Counted from the stretch's first letter, positions 26,462 to 36,675 are shown. The stretch is 43,104 nt of DNA from Prorocentrum cordatum (GCA_963575745.1 CAUYUJ010014327.1:1142195-1185298), one strand, 5' to 3'. A program made the numbers and translations. Notes: generated by a model not told the origin, from the letters alone.

Positions 26462-28110
26462 CCGCGTCCTCCTCCTCCTCCTCCTCGCCCTCCTCCTCCT
26501 CCTGCTTCTCCTCCTCCTCCTCCTCCTCCTCATCCTCCTCCTCCTCCTCCTCCTCCTCCTCCTCCTCCTCCTCCTGCTCCTTCGGGCGCGGCCTACCGGA
26601 CCCTACCATGGCCAGCACCTTCGGTGACGTTATCCTCGCCTTCCAAGCTCAAATCCAGCCGCATACCTGCGTCTTGAGCCGAGGCGAGAGGAACGCTACG
26701 AAAGAAGATGGCTTGCTGGAGATCGGCCAGGCCGCCCCCGACTCCTCCTCCTGCTCCTCCTCCTCCTCCGCCTCCTCCTTCTCCTCCTCCTCCTCCTCCT
26801 CCTTCTCCTCCTCCTCCTCCTCCTCCTCGCCCCCTCCTCCTCCGCCCTCCCCCTCCCCCTCCTCCTCCTCCTCCTCCTCCTCCTCCTCCTCCTCCTCCTC
26901 CTCCTCCCCCTTCCTCCCTCCTCCTCCTCCTCCTCCTCCTCCTCCTCCTCCTCCTCCTCCTCCTCCTCCTCCTCCTCCTCCTCCTCCTCCTCCTCCTCCT
27001 CCTCCTCCTCCTCCTCCTCCTCCTCCTCCTCCCCGTCGAGCAGAGGCCCTGCCTCTCTCCTCGAGGGCCTCGAGAGGGAGGAGCACGGGCACTCGGGCGC
27101 TCCGCCATGCTCTGCCTCGGCTAGGAGCGCCCAGTGGGGCCCGCGGCGCCCCGGCCAGCGGAGAGAGGGGCAGCGGGCAACGGGGGGCGCGGGCTGCGCA
27201 CGAGCTTCCGCGAAGGGTCTCCACGCGGCTTGTGGCCTCTGGGAAGGCGGGCTGGGTACTCCTGGCGCCCCGGGTCGCCCTCATGCTCCGCCTGCTCGCC
27301 CTCCTCCTCCTCCCCTCCTCCTCCTCCTCCTCCCTCCTCGCCCTCCCTCTCCTCCCTCCTCGCCCTCCTCGCCTCCTTCTCCTCCTCTTCCTCCTCCTCC
27401 TCCTCCTCCTCCTCCTCCTCCCTCCTCGCCTCCTCCTCCTCCTCCTCCTCCTCCTCCTCCTCCGGCCCTCCTCCTCCCCTCCTCGCCCTCCTCCGCTCGC
27501 CCATCTCCTCGCCCTCCTCCTCCTCCTCCTCCTCCTCGCCCTCCTCTCTCCTCGCCCTCATATTTCCTCCTCTCCCTCCTCCTCCTGGCCTCCTCCCTCC
27601 TCCTCCTCCTCCTCCTCCTCCTCCTCCTCCTCCTCCTCCTCCTCGCCCTCCTCCTCCTCCTCCTCCTACTCGCCCTCCTCCTCCTCCTCCTCCTCCTCCT
27701 CCTCCTCCTCCTCCTCGCCCTCCTCCTGCTGTCCTCCTCCTCCTCCTCCTCCTCCTCCTCCTGCTCCTCCTGCTCCTCCTCCTCCTCCCCTCCTCCTCCT
27801 CCTCCTCCTCCTCCTCCTCCTCCTCCTCCTCCTCCTCCTCATTCTCGTTCTCTTTCTCTTTTTCTCCTCCTCCCTCCTCCTCTCCTCCTCCTCCTCCTCC
27901 TCCTCCTCCTCCTCCTCCTCCTCCTCCCCCTCCTCCTCCTCCTCGCCTCCTCCTGCTGATCCTCCTCCTCCTCCTCCTCCTCCTCCTCCTCCTCGCCCCT
28001 CTCCTCCTCCTCCTCCTCCTCCTCCTCCTCCTCCTCCTCCTCCTCGCCCTCCTCCTCCTTCTCCTCCTCCTCCTCCTCGCTCTCCTCGCTCTCCTCGCCC
28101 TTACCCTCAC
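26462..28110. repeat. (TCC)n blocks
   Basis: Three long TCC runs, at 26462-26585, 26740-27035 and 27290-28110, separated by short unique GC-rich stretches. The last is about 800 bp and interrupted by TCGCC, CTGCTC and TCTTTCTC variants. The frame open from 26608 to 28941 is mostly Ser/Pro/Leu runs and is not taken as a gene. Confidence 0.95.
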
Positions 28111-28204
28111 CCTCTCCGTACGCCCCCCCGCACCCCGTGGGCCTGGGATGCTGGCACAGAAAGACTGCACCGGCATGACCTTCCGAAGATCCCCGCGCGG
28201 ATGT

Positions 28205-28455
28205 CTATTGGGGTGGCGACGAAAGCGGCGACAACGGCGCGGACGGCGCGCGGCGACAACGGCCGCGAAGCCATGGAAGACGATGGCGACGGCAACTATG
28301 GCGATGGCGGTGGCGACGGCGGCAGCGAGAGCGGCGGCGACGGCGGCGGCGAAGGCGACGGCGGCGGCGGCGACGGTGACGACTGCGGCGGCGACGGTGA
28401 CGACTGCGGCGACCGCGGCGACGGCGACAGCGGCGACGGCGACAGCGGCGATGAC
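28205..28455. repeat. GGCGAC hexanucleotide repeat
   Basis: Degenerate GGCGACGGC and GGCGGCGAC units over about 250 bp. The plus frame reads Gly-Asp repeats and other frames Ala-Thr or Arg. These are products of the repeat. Confidence 0.85.
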
Positions 28456-28971
28456 ACACTTTGTTTTCGGCCCGAACTGCTGGAAACCTTGCGCCCGCTA
28501 CAAATGCAGCGGAACGCACGCCGCGCGCTGCCGGAACGCTCGCGCTCGATGAAGATGCGCTGCTGGAGCGCACCCCTGTTTGTGCGGCATGGGCTGCCGG
28601 AGCTTGGAGGAGGGAGGAGGGAGGAGGAAGGAGGCATGGGCTGCTGGAGAAGGGGTGCGGTAGACGGGGGTGCTCGCACTGTGCCAGAGACTCGTTCCCA
28701 AAAGGGCGGTTCTGGATGGGGTATTTGTATCACGGGGTGGCCGATGAAACTTCCAGCTGAGCTTGCCCAATCCCGCACCCTCCATCCTCCTCCCCCTCCT
28801 CCCCCTCCTCCCCCTCCTCCTCTCCCTTCAAAACCCCCTCCACCAGTGCCGACAGCACGAGCCCAACCCCCCCAGCAGATTCAGAGGGGGGGCGATGATT
28901 GTCCCATCCAGGGTGCGGACGCAGCGAGGGCCGAAGCGTGAAGATCGCCAGACCCAAATAAACTAGAAACA

Positions 28972-29755
28972 ATCCGCCACCGTACTCTTGGCACGAAGTG
29001 GCCCAAGGCTCACAGCTGTGCTGCTGCTGCTGCTGACCCTGGTTTCCCGGGCGCTCCCGGGAAATTCTGGGAGCTCTCCATGGAGTGTGTCGCGTACGTC
29101 CTCCGGAAGGAGGGGCCCAAAACGGGCCAAGAAAGCCCTGCGAGGCAGCCAAGACAGTCCAAGAGGGCCCCAAGTCGCCCCATGATCGCTCCCTCTGATG
29201 GCCTCAAGAGGGTCACAGAGGCCCCCTGCAAGCTCCAAGGGCGCCCCACGAGGACACCCAGGAGGACCGTGAGAGGCTAAAATCATAAAATCATAGATTG
29301 TCCTTGGTCTTTCAGATGTTAGCCTTCTCGTTTTTTTCAGCTTCCAATGCTCCAAGACGGCCCGGCCCAAGACGCCCCATTCGCGCCCCAGACTGCCCAG
29401 GAGGCCCAGCCCCAAGACGCCCCAAGAGGGCCCCAAGACGTGCCCAAGAGGCCCCCAGAGACGACCCAAGAGGCACCCAAGAGGGCTCAACAGGGGCTCA
29501 AGAGGGGTATACGAAGGCACATTCCGATCCTTCCACCCCAAAACAGCCCCAAGAGCTTTCCAGAGGCTCGCGAGCCCCCCCCCCCAAGACGCCCCAAAAG
29601 GCCACCAAGAGCCAAGAGGCCCCCGTCAAGCCCCACAGAAGCCCCAAGATCCGTGCAAGAGTCTCCCGAGAGGCTTCCTCAGAGACCCTCATATGCATCC
29701 AAGAGGCCTCTGAACCACGGCCCAAGCACAATGGCGGGATGGGCTGAGGGCCATC
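28972..29755 (+). mobile_element. Minisatellite element with CCGCCACCGT-type ends
   Basis: Left end AATCCGCCACCGTACTC, CTTGGCACGAAGTGG, CCCAAGGCTCA; body of CCAAGAGG units (29105-29700) with the AT-rich island at about 29278-29350 (ATCATAAAATCATAGATTG, CCTTCTCGTTTTTTTCAGC); right end CACAATGGCGGGATGGGC. It is the longer counterpart of 21391-21755, which lacks the island. Confidence 0.7.
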
Positions 29756-29759
29756 AGAT

Positions 29760-30230
29760 ATTGCACTGACTGCGATATCTCGTGGATAGTGAACGAAGCC
29801 CCTGGGGGGGCCTCAGTGGCGCCCAGATGCACGAGGAGCGTCAAGGGAAAAAACTCGAAAGGACCTGCAGAAGATCGACCACCTTTTGAAGCCACAAGAA
29901 ACATGATCCAAGAATTGAACCTCCGATGTCTTTCCACGTCTGGCCCCCCCGGGGATCTCTACTTCCCCAAGGCCGGCGTCTGATCCCAGGCCATTTTTGT
30001 CGATGGTCCCAGTGCCGTGAGAACGTCTCCAAAAGCTTAGTGGCACTTGAAACGTCAAGGCCGAATTTGTTACCAATTCGGGATTTCCGTTGTTGCTCTG
30101 ATTCCGTCACATTGAGTTCCGTGTTCTCTCGCCGTGTTGCTTAAGTTTCGGCGAGCCGATGTCTCACTACTGTCCGAATCAGCAGCCAGGATGTCTTGAA
30201 TCAGTGCGGAAAACGCCCTGCTCGTTCGAA
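29760..30230. other. Single-copy stretch, no gene recognised
   Basis: Moderate GC and little repetition, so it could hold exons, but no frame gives a recognisable domain. A plus frame from 29789 (64 codons) and minus frames over 29813-30110 are open. None shows clear splice sites joining to others. Confidence 0.35.
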
Positions 30231-31049
30231 GGCCCAGAGGCCGAAAGTGTCAACAACAATCACTTTAAGACTGTTCGCTTTCATATGCTCGCGTGTCATC
30301 CAAGATGTAAATCCCGAACTCTCGATACCCGCCCTCTTCGACTTCGATCGTACCCTCCTTCAAGGGATATCTTACTTACCTGCCACGTGTACTTAGCGTA
30401 GCCGCTAAGACAAGGAAGGGAGGGAGGAGGGAAGAGACAAGGGGGAGGGAGAACGATGGAGCACGAAAAAGATTTGCAAGAGGTAGGTTAGGAGCAGGAG
30501 TACAAGCGGCAGAACCAAACAGGCCGGTCGGACAGGCGGACCCTAACGAGCAGGTCGGGCGAACGGGCCCAGACGGCTGGATCGAGCGGGCGGATCGCTG
30601 AAGCGTCAGTCCACAATGAATTGCAAAGAAGCTTCGGGCGGCAGCGCGATTCTCAAGTCAATCGCTGGGAAATTCACAGCGAGAGTATGATTTTCCAGAG
30701 CGTCGAGGGCGCGGCGCCGCCAAACAAATATGAGGAAATATGCCGCGCGAGACCGCGGGTCCTGCATACTTTGCGAAGAAGTCCCACGCGAGGACGCGAT
30801 GTTGAAATGAAACATGAAGAAGTATCGGGCGGAAACTGTTGCTCTTGTTGTTGAACTTTCGGTCCTGAACGATAACTGCTGTTGATCCCCCCTCCGGTGA
30901 CAATGGCACTTCTCAAATGAAAAGATCCTCCCAGGGGACGCACACTGTTTTTCCGAAAACAGCACGGTGAAATGACATGTCACCAAAATGAAATGTTGGC
31001 CCCCTGGTTTCAACAATGACGGTTCCGACCTGATACTTCCTCACAATGC

Positions 31050-31260
31050 ATTCCAACATCGCGCTCTCGCGCGGGACTTCCTCACGATGTATGCAGGAAT
31101 CACGCTCTCGCGAGGACTTCTTCGTAATTTACTCAGACGCCGCGCCCTCCACACTCAGGAATCACGCTTTGGCCTTTCTCGCGGTTTACTTGGGAATAGA
31201 GCTATCGCTCGAAACTTCCGCGCGATTCATGCAGGACTCACGCTTCAGCGATCCGCCCGC
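31050..31260. repeat. Degenerate 40-45 bp repeat with GGACTTCCTC motif
   Basis: Units contain ATCACGCTCTCGCG(C/A)G, GGACTTCCTC and GATGTATGCAGGA. The same unit appears at 33655-34035 in both directions. Confidence 0.7.
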
Positions 31261-31691
31261 TCGACCTGGCCGCCTAGGCCCGCGTTCCAGATCCGCCCGC
31301 TAAGGACTTCACGCCCGATCTGCCCGTCTGGTTCTGCCATGTGCTATCTGCTCGTAGCCCCCATCCTGCTAATCTCTCTCAAACTCCATCCTCCTTGTGT
31401 CCATCCGTCTTCTCCTCCCTTGTCTTAGGAGCTGCACGAAATACACGCTGCAGGTGAGAAAGGTAGCCCGAAGGGGGTACGATCGAAAACGAAGAGGGCG
31501 ATTAAGAGCGAACAATATTAAAATGATTGTCGTTGTTGAAACCTCAGTCTTGAAGAATAAAAATTGCTGCTCCCCATCTCCTGTGCACTTTGTGCTTTTT
31601 CAATTGGAATGCCCCACTCGGGGCTCGCGCCCGGTTTTCTATCAGGCAAAATCTTCCTGCTAAAACTGCGTTGTGGGGCCACGGACTACAG

Positions 31692-31765
31692 TAACAACAA
31701 CAACGACACCAAGAACAACAACAGCAACAACAACAGCAACAACAACAACAGCAACAATCATTTGA
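31692..31765. repeat. (CAA)n microsatellite between modules B and A
   Basis: AACAACAACAGCAACAACAA-type sequence. An equivalent run lies at 32598-32650 in the next copy and, as TTG, at 34375-34405 in the reversed copy. Confidence 0.85.
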
Positions 31766-32006
31766 AGACTGTTCGCCCATATATGCTCGAATGTCCAATA
31801 ACGCGTGTTTCCCAAACCCTCGATACCCGCCCTCTTCGTCTTCGATCGAACCCCTTTTGGGGGGTGTACTTTTCTTCCCTGCAGACCCGGTCCTGGCAAG
31901 CGGCGGGGCGGCCGCGGACCGTCGGCCTGGCCAGCGGCAGCGCTGATCGGCGGGGCGGCCGTGGACCGTCGACCCGACCCCAAGAGGGACGGACAGGGGA
32001 CCGACC

Positions 32007-32043
<37 letters not shown>

Positions 32044-32078
32044 CGACGACGTCGAAGACGACGGCGACGACGGCGACG
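32007..32078. repeat. (GAC)n microsatellite
   Basis: About 20 near-perfect GAC triplets, preceded by two GGCGGGGCGGCCG blocks (about 31900 and 31950). Confidence 0.9.
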
Positions 32079-32774
32079 ACGAGGGCCAGTTTGAGCAGGA
32101 AGACTTTTCCTGTCAGAAAACAGGGTCCGAGCGTCGAGGGGCACACTTTGATTGAGAAAAAACAGTATGCATCGGTGAGGGGGGATCAACAATAATTATT
32201 CTTCAAGAATGAGAATTCAACAACAATCATTTTAAGCCTGTTCGCTCTTGACTACTCGCGTGCCATTTAACACGTATGCCCCGAACCCTCGATGCACGCC
32301 CTCTTCGTCTTCGATCGCACCCCCTTGGGGGTACCTTTCTCACTTGCAGCGTGTATTTCGTGCAGCCCCCAAGGCAGGGGAAGAGAGGACGGATGGCTGG
32401 GGACCCAGGCGACGCAACAAACCTTGCTATGCCTTCTTGAGTTTTCACCTCATATGAATAATTATGGTTGGTCTGCCCCCGTCGGTGCACCCTTTGCTTC
32501 TTCAATTCAAGTGTTCCTCCCAGGATTCGCATCCTTTTTAATATGGAAAAGTACTCCTGCTCAGAATGCGTGTCTCGTCCCCCAAAACTACAGCACCACC
32601 ACCAACAACAACACCAACACCAACACAAACACCAACACCAACAACAATCATTTTAAGATTGTTCGCACTTATTGGCACGCGTGTCTTGCATTCTGCATAC
32701 CCGAACCCTCGATACCCGCCCACTTCGTCTTCGATTGCACCCCCTTCTGGGGGTAATATCATCTTTGTCGGCCA

Positions 32775-33190
32775 CTGACTGACGTGCGAGGAAGTCTCGA
32801 GCGAGAGCGCCGTTCCTGAGTTAGGGGGGCTCTCTAGTGGGGGTTCTCGGAATACCTATGGAGAACTATCAAACGGAAACCCTTGTCGCCGTGTCTGGGC
32901 CTTCACCAACTTGCCTGAATTACGAGAAAGTCTCAAGCGAGAGCGCATTCCTGAGTTCGGGGGCCTTCCTGGCCAGGGGTTATCGAAGTAAATCGTGAGG
33001 TCGTACCGAGCAGGAGCCCTTGTCGGCGTGGCTGGGCCTCCGCCAACTTGATCGAATTGCGAGAAGTCTCCAGCGAAAGAGCCGTTCCTGAGTTCGGGGG
33101 CCTCTCCGGCCAGGGTGTCTCGGGGTAAATTGTGAGGAAGTATCGAGCAGGAGCCGTTGTCGTCGTAGCTGGGCCTCCAAGGGCACACAT
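32775..33190. repeat. Tandem repeat of about 65-130 bp units
   Basis: Units start GCGAGGAAGTCTCGAGCGAG (or close variants), pass GTTCCTGAGTTCGGGGGCC and end CTTGTCGGCGTGGCTGGGCC. Starts are at about 32787, 32928, 33060 and 33133. The AAGTCTCGAGCGAGAGCG part is complementary to the GCTCTCGCG unit at 31050. Confidence 0.75.
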
Positions 33191-33654
33191 TTAGACTCGA
33201 GCCAACGCTCGAGCGGAAGCCTCGCTGTCAAAGAAGATGTGGCCGGCGACGAGACGAGAGCGCGCGGAACCGTTTCCGGAGATCAACGATTCTCGAGAAG
33301 TGAGTATTCTCAATCATGTCAAGACTGTTCGCTCCGATCTGTTCGCGTGCCATTCAACACGTATCCCATACCCTTGGTACCCAGCCTTGTCGTCTTCGAT
33401 CGTACCCCGCTGGGGGCATATTTCCCGGACCTGCCACGCGCATTAGCGCAGCCACTAAAACAAAGAGAGGACGGATGGAAGGAAGGGACAAGGGGTAGGG
33501 AGGAGGATGGAGCATGAGAGAGACTAGCAGGATGGGGCTAGCAGCAGAAAGCACGTGGCAAAACCAGACGGGCGGATCGGGCGGGTAGGCCCTGACAGTC
33601 GGGTAACGAAGGCGGGCCCAGGCGGCCAGGTCGAGCAGGCGGGTCGCTGAAGCG

Positions 33655-34035
33655 TGCGTCCTGCATGAACCGCGAGGAAGTCTCGAGCGACAGCGCGATT
33701 CCCCAAATAAATCGTGACGCAATCCACAGCGAGAGCTTGATTCCTGAGTGTCGAGGGCACGGCGTCTGGATAAAATGCGAGGAAGTCCCATCCGAGAGCG
33801 CGATTCCTGCATTAATTTTAAGGAAATCCCGCACGAGAGCGCTCTCGCGCGGGACTTCCTCACGATGTATGCATGCATCACGCTCTCGCGTGGGACTTCC
33901 TCGCAATTTATTCAGACGCCGCGCCCTCCACACTCAGGAATCACGCTCTCGCATTGGCCTATCTGACGATTTACTTGGGAATCGCGGAATCGTTCGAACC
34001 GTCCTCGCGATTCATGCAGGACTCACGCTTTAGCA
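33655..34035. repeat. Large inverted repeat with no loop, centred at 33840/33841
   Basis: AGGAAATCCCGCACGAGAGC meets GCTCTCGCGCGGGACTTCCT at the centre, 18 of 20 bases paired. Outward, three or four 45-bp units on each side continue the symmetry with lower identity. It is a head-to-head array that could extrude as a cruciform. Confidence 0.75.
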
Positions 34036-34619
34036 TCCTGAGTGCTCGATCTAGCCGCCTGGGCCCGCCTTCCCGACCCGCCCGCTAGGGTCTTCCCGCC
34101 CGATCCGCCCGATCCGCCCGTCTGGTTCTGCCACGAGTTTTCTGCTCCTAGCCTCGCGACTGCTAATCTCTCTCGTGCTCCATCCTTCTCCCTCCCCTTT
34201 CCATCTGTCCTCTCTTCCCGTGTTTTAGGGGCTGCGCTAAATGCGCGTGGTAGGTAAGGAACTTGTACACCCCGAGGGGTACGACCGAAGACGAAAAGGT
34301 CGGGTACCGAGGGTATGGGAGATACGTGTTGAATGGTACGCCAACAGATCGGAGCTAACAGCCTTAACATGATTGTTGTTGTTGGTGGTGTTGGTGGTGG
34401 TCGTGTTGTTGCCGAAGTTTGGGGGCCAGAAACGCATTCTGAGCAGGAATACTGTGCCATGTTAAAGATGGTGCCAGCCCTGGGAGTAACACTTGAATTG
34501 AAAAACAACGGGTGCACCGACGGGGGGAGATCAACCATAATTACTGATTGGGGATGAGAATTCAAGAAAACATAGCGAGGATTGTTACGTCGCCTGGGTC
34601 CCCAGCCACCCTCCGACAG

Positions 34620-34785
34620 GATGTTCTTGAATATGCAGGCCCGAACCTCCCGAACCATTCCCCGGAAATGGTTTTGCGTCCCCGATCCGCTGTGTACTGT
34701 CCTGGGGCCAAAAGGGCAACAGCAGGTCGAATTGAGGAGGAGGGGGAGGGGAAGGAGGAGGAGGAGGAGGACATGCGAGGAACTG
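34620..34785. other. Spacer with GGAGGA run
   Basis: No gene seen. A GGAGGAGG run is at 34735-34770. Confidence 0.4.
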
Positions 34786-34789
34786 TTTC

Positions 34790-34925
34790 TCTTGAAAAAA
34801 CTGTGCACTATATAAAACAGTGTTGCTGTCTTAATTAATGTGTTTGTGTCTTATTCTTCCATTTCTAATATATTTTTATACACATATATAGATAAGTATC
34901 ATGTATTATTATCTTGTTCACACCC
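34790..34925. other. AT-rich island
   Basis: About 135 bp of strongly AT-rich sequence (CACTATATAAAACAG, TTAATTAATG, TATATTTTTATACACATAT) in otherwise GC-rich surroundings. A TATATAAA string is present, but no gene lies downstream on either strand, so it is not called a promoter. It may be remnant mobile-element core. Confidence 0.5.
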
Positions 34926-34949
34926 TCAAACACTGAACAAGCACAAACT

Positions 34950-35055
34950 CTCGGCGCTCCGCGCGGATCTCTTGGATTCGCGCGGGACCCCCTCCCTGGC
35001 GCGCGCAGATCCGAGAAGTAATCCGCGCGCAGCACCAAGACCTTCTGTCTATGCA
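34950..35055. mobile_element. Hairpin MITE of the TCCGCGCGGAT family, copy 2
   Basis: GCGCTCCGCGCGGATCTCTTGG at the left and AGATCCGAGAAGTAATCCGC at the right. The shortest copy, with most of the GC-rich centre missing. Confidence 0.7.
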
Positions 35056-35087
35056 GTTGTTGCTTTTTGGCGGCGCGCACAAGGGTC

Positions 35088-35208
35088 GGGGGGAGGCGAG
35101 GGCTTCTTAGAAGCAGGCTGCTTCTTAAAAGGCGCCGGCCTTACATCTATAAGGCCCGCGCCTTCTAAGAAGCAAGGGTGCTTCTAAGAAGCCCTCCCCT
35201 TTCCCCCC
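35088..35208. repeat. Fold-back sequence with 16-bp perfect stem
   Basis: GGGCTTCTTAGAAGCA (35099-35114) is exactly complementary to TGCTTCTAAGAAGCCC (35179-35194). A second inner stem pairs GGCGCCGGCCTTA with TAAGGCCCGCGCC, and outer GGGGGGAGG pairs with CCTTTCCCCCC. The element is about 120 bp and non-coding. Confidence 0.8.
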
Positions 35209-35459
35209 ACCCACCTCTGCGCGTGGCTGAGCTTGTCCTTTTTGGACCAAAACATGCAAGGAACGTTCAGGAGCGAGCCCGAAAAGTCACGTTTCGCTGG
35301 CGCGGAGCGGAGCGGAGCGGGGATCGCGCACCGCAGGTCCGACGGACTGGCCCCATACGAGGGCCGCGCGGGTGGGCCGGGGCCCAGGAAAGAGGGCCAC
35401 GACGCGGCATTGACGAGCTTCAGCTGGAATTAGATTGGTATCAGGAAAGAGAAACTACA

Positions 35460-35615
35460 TAAACACCAACTTCTGGCCCTCCGCGCGGATTCTTGAATCT
35501 GCACTGGGCCCCCCCCCCTGGCGGAGCCTCCGGCGCCGCCCGCGCGTCCGGGACGGGGTCCAGCGCAGATCCGAGAAATCCGCGTGGAGCGCCGAAAGCT
35601 TATGTTTATGCCGAC
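35460..35615. mobile_element. Hairpin MITE of the TCCGCGCGGAT family, copy 3
   Basis: Outer ends CATAAACACCAACTT and AAGCTTATGTTTATG are inverted to each other. Next come CTCCGCGCGGATTCTTG and CAGATCCGAGAAATCCGCGT. The centre is GGCGCCGCCCGCGC. Confidence 0.75.
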
Positions 35616-35894
35616 TTTTCCTCGTCTATGGTGGGCGCTGGAGTTGGAGAGGTCGGAGCCAATGCCGGGACGGAGTCGGAATCGGAAATGACAAATGACC
35701 CGGCCGAAGCGGACCTCCGTTCCTGCCAGAATCGGAGAGGCTCGAGCTGGAGCCAGAAACTGGAATCGAATACGTATACACCAGGATTGTGCCGTGACGG
35801 CCCCGGGGCTGGTTTCTGACGCCGCGTAGATCGTGCAACCTTCAACGAGCGGCGGCTTCACAATCGCCAGATCTAGAGGAACGAAAGATGGCAC

Positions 35895-36060
35895 AAACAG
35901 AAACACTCCGAGGTCCGCGCAGATTTCTCGGATCGGCGCTGGACCCCCCCTGGCGCGCGGAGCGGAGCGCGCCAGGGGCGGCGCCGGAGGCGCCGCCAGG
36001 GGGCCCCAGCGCCGAGCCGAGAAATCCGCGCGGACATCCCAGTTGTTGTATGTTTATGTC
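35895..36060. mobile_element. Hairpin MITE of the TCCGCGCGGAT family, copy 4
   Basis: The best palindrome of the four: GTCCGCGCAGATTTCTCGG and ATCGGCGCTGGACCCCCC against GGGGGCCCCAGCGCCGAG and CGAGAAATCCGCGCGGAC, with a nested CGCGCGGAGCGGAGCGCGCC stem. The right end TATGTTTATG matches the end of copy 3. Confidence 0.8.
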
Positions 36061-36237
36061 ATTCTTCGTTCCCCTAAGATCGCCCCATACTCGCCGATTC
36101 TGGAGCACCTGCGGCGTTCAACCTTGAACGCCCGCGCTGGGGGTCGCAGCCACGTCGACACGACACGAAGCCATCGTAGGGGGCGAGGGTTCGGTGAGTC
36201 TTGCTGAAAGCTCAATCTCACAAACAAATACCGCCTA

Positions 36238-36390
36238 GCTTTAGTGGCCTCTGGTGGCCTTCAGCGGCCTTTCGAATAGTATCGGCGGCCTTTGGGTGGC
36301 TTGGAGCCGACCTTTTAACAGCTTGTGGCTGCCTCCAGCGGCCGTGAGCAGCCTTCCCTGGCCTCCAGCGGCATTTAGTGGTCTCCACAA
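36238..36390. repeat. GTGGCCT/GCGGCCTT degenerate minisatellite
   Basis: About a dozen 10-13 bp units of AGTGGCCTCTGG and AGCGGCCTTTC type. Similar in flavour to the reverse-complemented CCAAGA arrays but with a different core, and too diverged to merge with them. Confidence 0.65.
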
Positions 36391-36509
36391 AAATGCAAAG
36401 GAGGGCATTACGCATCTTGAGATGAGCCTCCAAAGAGACCCACTGAATGAGAGGGGCCCGCGGAGCCTCTCGGGCTGGGGGGGGCAGTGGGCCGAGGGCT
36501 GGGATACGG

Positions 36510-36675
36510 TACAGGGCAGTTTTTAATACATGGGATGCTTAAAAATATATGATTTTTATACAGGATGAATGTGTGAATAAATGTATGCATGAACTCATCG
36601 TTGTTTTTAATGCTAAATCCATGCATGTTTAATACATGATCCGCACGCGGAGCATGTATTAAAAACGGCACTGTA
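36510..36675. mobile_element. Tc1/mariner-like MITE
   Basis: A 166-bp AT-rich element begins TACAGGGCAGTTTTTAATAC and ends GTATTAAAAACGGCACTGTA. The ends are inverted to each other with about three mismatches in 20. Both ends carry TA, as expected if a TA target was duplicated (established for Tc1/mariner). Subterminal ATACATG pairs with CATGTAT, and an internal CATGATCCGC-ACG-CGGAGCATG hairpin lies near the right end. No transposase frame exists inside. Confidence 0.7.

Larger units (their letters stand above)
30240..34620. repeat. Mosaic of dispersed modules in both orientations
   Basis: Module A (CTCGATACCCGCCCTCTTCG, TTCGATCG(T/A)ACCCCCTT, a CCTGCCACGCGTACTTAGCG-like end) runs forward at about 30268-30410, 31766-31895, 32240-32370, 32655-32770 and 33325-33450, and reversed at 31425-31540 and 34230-34370. 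Module B (GTGCACCCTTTGCTTnTTCA, then a CTCCTGCTCAGAATGCGT-like end) runs forward at 31550-31680 and 32465-32590, and reversed at 32086-32215 and 34408-34555. Module C (GGCTGGGGACCCAGGCGACG) is forward at 32392-32455 and reversed at 34556-34615. A (CAA)n run often links B to A. Confidence 0.75.

Noticed and set aside
26608-28941. 777-codon plus-strand open frame
   Set aside because: Mostly Ser, Pro and Leu runs from TCC repeats; no domain, no start context, and the opposite strand is equally open.
34812-34822. TATATAAA as a promoter
   Set aside because: Lies in an AT-rich island with no gene following on either strand.
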